A stretch of 64,000 nt of DNA from Lithobates sylvaticus (taxonomy: Eukaryota > Chordata > Amphibia > Anura > Ranidae): NCBI GenBank assembly GCA_028564925.1, contig CM053030.1, positions 4,821,604 to 4,885,603 of the forward strand, in the 5' to 3' direction. Position 1 is the stretch's first letter; each line of letters starts with the position of its first letter. Below the pieces are notes generated by a model. That model did not search any database. It saw nothing but the letters and a program-made list of their open reading frames with translations, and was not told where the DNA came from. This document shows positions 58,875 through 64,000 of this stretch, piece after piece. The position numbers and the translations under genes are program-made.

Positions 58875-59810
58875 ATGAAGTCAAAGGAATTGTCTGCAGA
58901 CCTCAGAGACCGGATTGTATGGAGGTACCGATCGGGGGAAGGGTACAGAAACATTTCCGCAGCATTGAAGGTCTCAATGAGCTCAGTGGTCTCCATCATC
59001 TGTAAATGGAAGAAGTTTGGAACCACCAGGACTCTTCCTAGAGCGGGCCGCCCGGCCAAACTGAGCAATCGGGGGGAGGGGGGGCCTTAGTCAGGGAGGT
59101 GACCAAGAACCCGATGGTCACTCTGAGCTCCAGCATTTCTCTGTGGAGAGAGGAGAACCTTCCAGAAGAACAACCATCTCTGCAGCCCTCCACCAATCAG
59201 GCCTGTATGGAGGAGTGGCCAGACGGAAGTCACTCCTCAGAAAAAGGCACATGACAGCCCAGCCTGGAGTTCTCCAAAAGGCACCTGAAGGTCTCTCAGA
59301 CCATGAGAAACAAAATTCTCTGGTCTGATGAAACAAAGATTGAACTCTTTGGCCTGAATGGCAAGTGTCATGTCTGGAGGAAACCAGGCACCGCTCATCA
59401 CCTGGCCAATACCATCCCTACAGTGAAGCATGGTGGTGGCAGCATCATGTTGTGGGGATGTTTTTCAGTGGCAGGAACTGGGAGACTAGTCAGGATCGAG
59501 GGAAAGATGAATGCAGCAATGTACGGAGACGTCCTTGATGAAAACCTTCTCCAGAGCGCTCTGGACCTCAGACTGGGGCGAAGGTTCACCTTCCAACATG
59601 ACAACAACCCTAAGCACACAGCCAAGATAACAAAGGAGTGGCTACAGGACAACTCTGTGAAAGTCCTTGAGTGGCCCAGCCAGAGCCCGGACTTGAACCT
59701 GATTGGACATCTCTGGAGAGATCTGAAAATGGCTGTGCACCGACACTCCCCATCCAACCTGATAGAGCGCGAGAGGTCCTACAAAGAAGAATGGGAGAAA
59801 CTGCCCAAAA
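58875..59810 (+). pseudogene. Tc1-family transposase pseudogene
   Basis: It starts ATGAAGTCAAAGGAATTG with the paired-like HTH region (SADLRDRIVWRYRSGEGYRN), then GRPAKLS. A frame slip in the G-run near 59075-59085 and another around 59290-59330 break it. The DDE region reads WSDETKIELFG, FQHDNNPKHTA and SPDLNLIGHLW. The last block has Gly where the catalytic Glu of SPDLNPIEHLW should be. Length otherwise matches the family (about 340 residues) up to about 59810, after which the frame runs into a minisatellite. It cannot be catalytically active. Confidence 0.9.
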
Positions 59811-59817
59811 ATAGGTG

Positions 59818-60965
59818 TGATACTTATGTTCACGGGAGGAGCACGCGACACCTGTGCGCGCGGGGGAGGAGCCCGCGACACCTGTGCGCGCGGGGGAGGA
59901 GCCCGCGACACCTGTGCGCGCGGGGGAGGAGCACGCGACACCTGTGCGCGCGGGGGAGGAGCACGCGACACCTGTGCGCGCGGGGGAGGAGCACGCGACA
60001 CCTGTGCGCGCGGGGGAGGAGCCCGCGACACCTGTGCGCGCGGGGGAGGAGCCCGCGACACTTGTGTACACGGGAGGAGCCCGCGATACTTGTGTACACG
60101 GGAGGAGCCCACGACACCTGTGCACACGGGAGGAGCCCGCGACACTTGTGCACACGGGAGGAGCCCGCGACACTTGTGCACACGGGAGGAGCCCGCGACA
60201 CTTGTGCACACGGGAGGAGCCCGCGACACTTGTGCACACGGGAGGAGCCCGCGACACTTGTGCACACGGGAGGAGCCCGCGACACTTGTGCACACGGGAG
60301 GAGCCCGCGACACTTGTGCACACGGGAGGAGCCCGCGACACTTGTGCACACGGGAGGAGCCCGCGACACTTGTGCACACGGGAGGAGCCCGCGACACTTG
60401 TGCACACGGGAGGAGCCCGCGACACTTGTGCACACGGGAGGAGCCCGCGACACTTGTGCACACGGGAGGAGCCCGCGACACTTGTGCACACGGGAGGAGC
60501 CCGCGACACTTGTGCACACGGGAGGAGCCCGCGACACTTGTGCACACGGGAGGAGCCCGCGACACTTGTGCACACGGGAGGAGCCCGCGACACTTGTGTA
60601 CACGGGAGGAGCCCGCGACACTTGTGTACACGGGAGGAGCCCGCGACACTTGTGTACACGGGAGGAGCCCGCGACACTTGTGTACACGGGAGGAGCCCGC
60701 GACACTTGTGTACATGGGAGGAGCCTGCGACACTTGTGCACACGGGAGGAGCCTGCGACACCTGTGCGCACGGGAGGAGCCTGCGACACTTGTGTACACG
60801 GGAGGAGCCCACGATACTTGTGTACATGGGAGGAGCCTGCGACACCTGTGCACACGGGAGGAGCCCGCGACACCTGTGCACACGGGAGGAGCCCGCGACA
60901 CCTGTGCACACGGGAGGAGCCTGCGATACATGGGAGGAGCCTGCGATACTTGTGTACATGGGATT
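59818..60965. repeat. 28/30-bp minisatellite, right (about 40 copies)
   Basis: The first part is a 30-bp unit (GCGCGCGGGGGAGGAGC(A/C)CG...CACCTGT), then 28-bp units ACACGGGAGGAGCCCGCGAC plus ACTTGTGC. Edge units keep GATACTTATGTTCACGGGAG and GATACTTGTGTACATGGGA, close to the Tc1 repeat's AATACTTATGTACATG. It is in inverted orientation relative to the left array. Confidence 0.95.
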
Positions 60966-61141
60966 GGTTTCCTCTTTTTTATTGTTAATAAATTTGCAAA
61001 GATTTCCAGCAAACTTCTCTCACGTTGTCATTATGGGGGATTGTTTGAATTTTGAGGAAAATAATGAATTTAATGCATTTTGGAATACGGCCGTAACATA
61101 AAATGTGGAAAAAGTGAAGCTCTGAATATTTCTGGAAGCTC
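60966..61141 (+). repeat. Right terminal repeat of the Tc1-like element
   Basis: TTAATAAATTTGCAAAGATT, TCTCACGTTGTCATTATGG and ATGTGGAAAAAGTGAAGC match the known long terminal repeat of this Tc1 group and mirror 48459-48518 and 55416-55470. Confidence 0.85.
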
Positions 61142-61272
61142 TACAGACACGACACACTGGGGAAGGGGGAGGAGCTATCCGAAGGTTTGTAAAGAGAATT
61201 GATGTGAGAAGCAGAATTCCCTCCAATTCTTCCCATTGGAAGTCTCTGAAGGTCGGGGAAATGTTGACTTGC

Positions 61273-61399
61273 CTAAATAGATGAAATGTTCGTAGTTTTC
61301 CTTCATCACCTCCATGTAGAGCGTCCTCTGCTGGTCACTGAGCATCTCCCACTCTTCCCCCGAGAAGACAATGGCAACATCGTCGAATGTGATGGGGTC
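61273..61399 (-). CDS. KRAB-ZNF gene, exon 2: KRAB-A box (127 nt, GC donor)
   Basis: The acceptor TCTTCTGTTTTGCAG is followed by 42 codons and one base: DPITFDDVAIVFSGEEW, EMLSDQQRTLYMEVM, KENYEHFIYL, G. A length of exactly 127 nt and phases 0 to 1 are the standard layout of a KRAB-A exon. The DV, EEW and YMEVMKENYE positions fit the family; where mammalian boxes have MLE the sequence has MKE, so strength of co-repressor binding is uncertain. The 3' boundary is AG|GCAAGT, a consensus GC donor; no GT donor gives the right phase. No separate KRAB-B exon was seen. Confidence 0.92.
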
Positions 61400-61639
61400 C
61401 TGCAAAACAGAAGAGCAGTTAGTGGGGAGGCGGGGGTCACCAGCGTGTTCTTAGGATGACGCAGCCATCGGCGCTCCCAGCAGTCCTCCATCGCATGCAT
61501 GCGCAGTGGAGTGCAGGGGGCGGGGGCTGTGCCAGGCAGTCTGACAGGTCCCTTAGCTTTTTTTTTTTTTTTAGTTTATTTAGCAAAAAATGACTGAAAA
61601 TTTAAATTTTATTTTTATAGTAAAAAATGTAAGCAGGTA

Positions 61640-62425
61640 ATTTATCTCCTTCACTGGTGGGCACTGAAGAGGTGGTACTGATGGGCACTGGTTTGCGCCA
61701 CTGATGAGGTGCCACTGAGGCAGCACTGGTTTGTGGCACTGAAGAGGTGGCACTGAAGAGGTGGCACTGAAGAGGTGGCACTGGTGGGCACTGGTTTGTG
61801 GCACTGAAGAGGTGGCACTGGTTTGTGGCACTGAAGAGGTGGCACTGGTTTGTGGCACTGAAGAGGTGGCACTGGTGGGCACTGGTTTGTGGCACTGAAG
61901 AGGTGGCACTGGTTTGTGGCACTGAAGAGGTGGCACTGGTTTGTGGCACTGAAGAGGTGGCACTGGTGGGCACTGGTTTGTGGCACTGAAGAGGTGGCAC
62001 TGGTGGGCACTGAAGAGGTGGCACTGGTGGGCACTGGTTTGTGGCACTGAAGAGGTGGCACTGGTGGGCACTGGTTTGTGGCACTGAAGAGGTGGCACTG
62101 GTGGGCACTGGTTTGTGGCACTGGTGGGCACTGGTTTGTGGCACTGGTGGGCACTGGTTTGTGGCACTGGTGGGCACTGGTTTGTGGCACTTAGCATTGA
62201 TGGACGCTGATGAGGTGGCACTGGTTTGCAGCACTGATGGGCACTGGTTTGTGGCACTGATTAGCAGCACTGGTTTGTGGCACTTAGCATTGAAGGACGC
62301 TGATGAGGTGGCACTGGTTTGCAGCATTGATGGGCAGCACTGATGGGCACTGGTTTGTGGCACTGATGGCCACTTATTAGCAGCACTGGTGAGGCGGCAC
62401 TGGTGGGCAGCACTGGTTTATGTGG
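61640..62425. repeat. Compound minisatellite in intron 1
   Basis: Mixed units GGCACTGGTTTGTGGCACTG plus AAGAGGT, and GGCACTGGTGGGCACTG, run for about 0.8 kb. Looser GCACTGATGGGCACTGG-type edges lie at both sides. A T-run and an AT-rich stretch precede it. Confidence 0.9.
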
Positions 62426-62846
62426 AACAGAAGCCGGTTACCGTCTTTCCTCTATTCTCATCACGAGGAGAAAAAAAAAAAAAAAGCTGATAACCGGCTT
62501 ATTTACTTCTGTAAAAGGGTTGTCATTGGCTGACAGCTGATCATGTGATATAGCGGTAGGTAGTAAACTGCTGGAAAAAAACGCTGCAGGACATAATGTG
62601 CGACCCGCAGTGGTCACCGGTGAGGGGGGGGGGGGGGGGGGGGGTGACATCTTCCTTTCTGGGTTTTTGGGTTCCAGGGCTGTGATTGGCCGGAGCTGTG
62701 ATGACATCACTCCTGCACATGACAGCTCTTCATTCCGGCAAGAAGCTCAGAGTTTTGGCGCAAAACTCTGGACCATCGGAGAGCGCCGAGGTCAGAGGTC
62801 AGAGACCGACCACTAGGGAGATGATGGTTCTCCCTTCACGGAAGTC

Positions 62847-62890
<44 letters not shown>

Positions 62891-63025
62891 ATTGGGGTCT
62901 CTGGAGGGGGAGGAGACATCAGATATAATAAATGTTCTGTGATCAGAGGAGGAAATCATCTCCCACACTGACCGTCTGTATACTGGGGGGGGGGGGGGGG
63001 TGTGTATGTACACATATACACACAC

Positions 63026-63092
<67 letters not shown>

Positions 63093-63099
63093 AATAATG
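62426..63099. repeat. Simple-repeat-rich intron 1 stretch
   Basis: It contains a G-run (about 62626-62644), a (GAT)n tract (62848-62888), a second G-run (about 62987-63000) and an (AT)n tract (63028-63085). Between them is ordinary sequence with no exon-like signal that I trust. Confidence 0.85.
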
Positions 63100-63720
63100 T
63101 GAAATGTATACAGATCGGTGTATATTGGGGGAATGGGAAGTGATGTATTGGGGTGTATATTGGGGGGATGTATACAGATCGGGGTATATGGGGGGTCAGT
63201 GGGGGGTGCCAGGTATTAGGGGTGTATTGGGGTGTATATGAGGGGGTGTGTGGGGATATATTGGGGGATGTATACAGATCGGGGTATATGGGGGGGGTCA
63301 GGTATGAGGGGTGTATTGGGAAATGGGAGGCGATGTATTGGGGTGTATATTAGGGGGAGGGGGATATATTGGGGGGGGATGTATACAGATCAGGGTATAT
63401 GGGGGGTGTATTGGGGGATGGGAGGCGATATATTGGGGTGTATATTGGGGGAGGGGGGTGTGGGGGGGGATGTATACAGATCGGGGTATATGGGGGTGTC
63501 AGCGGGGGGGGGTATTAGGGGTGTATTGGGGGGATGGGAGGTGATATATTGGGGTGTATATTGGGGAGAGGGGGATATATTGGGGGGCTGTATACAGATC
63601 GGGGTATATGGGATGGGGGGTGTATTGGGGGACGGCAGGTGATATATGGGGGAATGTATACAGATCGGGGTATATATCGGGGCGGTGGGGAGGACAGGTT
63701 GTATATCGGATGACGGGGTG
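63100..63720. repeat. G-rich minisatellite next to exon 1
   Basis: Seven TGTATACAGATCGGGGTATA anchors (near 63105, 63168, 63268, 63380, 63472, 63589 and 63656) are separated by GGGGTGTATTGGGG(A/G)-type filler. Spacing varies from about 65 to 115 bp. The array lies within intron 1, starting about 55 nt inside the donor. Confidence 0.9.
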
Positions 63721-63776
63721 GGGGAGGGGTACACACAGAGGACGGATAACGATCGGTCAGACATCGGAGGACTCAC

Positions 63777-63800
63777 CCGGCTGTCGGTAGTTCCGGCCAT
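63777..63800 (-). CDS. KRAB-ZNF gene, exon 1 coding part (MAGTTDSR)
   Basis: ATGGCCGGAACTACCGACAG then CCGG followed by the donor GTGAGT. Eight codons end in phase 0, as the KRAB-A exon requires. The ATG context is CCGAGACATGG, favourable at -3 and +4. It lies in GC-rich DNA a short way below promoter motifs. An upstream in-frame ATG exists at 63843-63845, so a longer N-terminus (MSVCLTSSALLTRRD before M-A-G) is possible, but that stretch is more likely 5' UTR. Confidence 0.75.
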
Positions 63801-64000
63801 GTCTCGGCGGGTGAGGAGGGCGGAGCTGGTCAGACACACAGACAAGATGGCGGCCTCTAGGAAGTGATGTCACCGAGAGGAGGAGGAGGAGCGTGACAGG
63901 GGGCGGGGACACAGGAACGCTGAAAAAAACATCCCGCCTCTCCCTAGCCAATCAGGAAGTAAACGCGCTGTAGCTCCGCCCCCCTCCCAGTGCTGGGAGG
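63801..64000 (-). promoter_or_regulatory. GC-rich promoter and 5' UTR of the KRAB-ZNF gene
   Basis: Reading upstream from the ATG: a YY1-type AAGATGGCGGC (plus strand, 63844-63854), GGAAGTGATGTCAC (ETS-like and CRE-like), GGGCGGGG (63901-63908), a CCAAT box (63948-63952, inverted relative to the gene), TTCCTGATTGG, and CCGCCCCCC. There is no TATA box. A CCAAT box about 150 bp above the ATG suggests initiation near 63870-63890. The cluster could also drive a divergent gene to the right. Confidence 0.6.

Larger units (their letters stand above)
48459..61141 (+). mobile_element. Tc1-like element grown to 12.7 kb inside intron 2
   Basis: TA at 48457-48458 is followed by CAGAGCATCCGCAAAGTATT. The far end reads GAATATTTCTGGAAGCTC before TA at 61142-61143, an imperfect mirror. 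Between them lie a left terminal repeat split by a hAT element (48519-55415), a 28-bp minisatellite grown from that repeat, a transposase pseudogene, a second minisatellite grown from the right terminal repeat, and the rest of the right repeat. Typical members of this group are about 1.6 kb. Removing the element leaves an intron of about 200 nt. Confidence 0.8.
40920..63880 (-). other. KRAB zinc-finger gene, four-exon model (transcript span)
   Basis: Four exons on the minus strand fit together with intron phases 0, 1 and 1: 63800-63777, 61399-61273, 48385-48287 and 42671-41383. The spliced CDS is 24+127+99+1289 = 1539 nt, a multiple of three, with 512 residues plus TGA. Order in the protein: MAGTTDSR, KRAB-A (9-51), a linker, fingers 1-2 (about 162-212), a Pro/Thr/Ala spacer, and fingers 3-9 (about 308-499). 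KRAB-ZNF proteins are nuclear DNA-binding repressors; the KRAB box recruits co-repressor in many tetrapods. Introns are 2377, 12887 and 5615 nt. Further small exons cannot be excluded, and the transcript 5' and 3' limits given are estimates. Confidence 0.8.

Noticed and set aside
59610-60959. Open frames of about 360-460 codons on both strands
   Set aside because: Products of the right-hand minisatellite in a dead Tc1 element.

Overview
The window looks like a stretch of amphibian nuclear DNA, most likely a ranid-type frog. The pointers are a KRAB zinc-finger gene with a frog-style KRAB-A exon, a DIRS-type retroelement relic, and very dense DNA-transposon relics of the kinds common in frogs: piggyBac-like elements with TTAA sites, hAT elements with 8-bp target duplications, and foldback MITEs. 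Minisatellites are unusually abundant. Genus and species are inference. Database searches were not possible, so family names rest on recognised motifs, ends and target duplications.

Layout. 1-1565: a 30-bp minisatellite read in frame into an SGNH-hydrolase domain of the type found in CR1-like LINE ORF1. 1566-3827: small repeats, a foldback, a V-SINE-like head, a tRNA-like sequence and a second foldback MITE. 3828-12672: a broken DIRS-type retroelement on the minus strand, carrying a hAT, a MITE and a piggyBac-like insertion. 12673-13080: a truncated piggyBac-like copy. 13080-14641: a foldback palindrome of about 1.5 kb. 14184-42682: three tandem units of about 9-10 kb, each ending in one C2H2 zinc-finger exon on the minus strand. 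42683-48286: intron with a motif array, a Tc1-like relic, a piggyBac-like element and a G/C-tract minisatellite. 48287-63800: three upstream exons of the zinc-finger gene. 63801-64000: a GC-rich promoter.

The only well-supported host gene is a KRAB-ZNF gene on the minus strand. Its exons are 63777-63800 (start codon and 7 further codons), 61273-61399 (KRAB-A, exactly 127 nt), 48287-48385 (99-nt linker) and 41383-42671 (nine fingers). Intron phases are 0, 1 and 1, and the spliced CDS is 1539 nt (512 aa plus stop). The KRAB exon ends in a GC donor (AG|GCAAGT). Two further copies of the terminal zinc-finger exon lie downstream at 32362-33665 and 23317-24575. They have the same phase-1 acceptor and their own ATTAAA signal but no promoter or KRAB exon that I could find. 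One promoter and KRAB exon may therefore feed three alternative DNA-binding exons.

Intron 2 is 12.9 kb, but all except about 200 nt of it is one Tc1-like element (48459-61141). A hAT element holding a 5.4-kb minisatellite split its left terminal repeat, and both terminal repeats have grown into 28-bp minisatellites that are inverted relative to each other. The duplication junctions of the zinc-finger units fall inside the arm of the 14-kb palindrome, only about 10 nt upstream of the exon acceptor.
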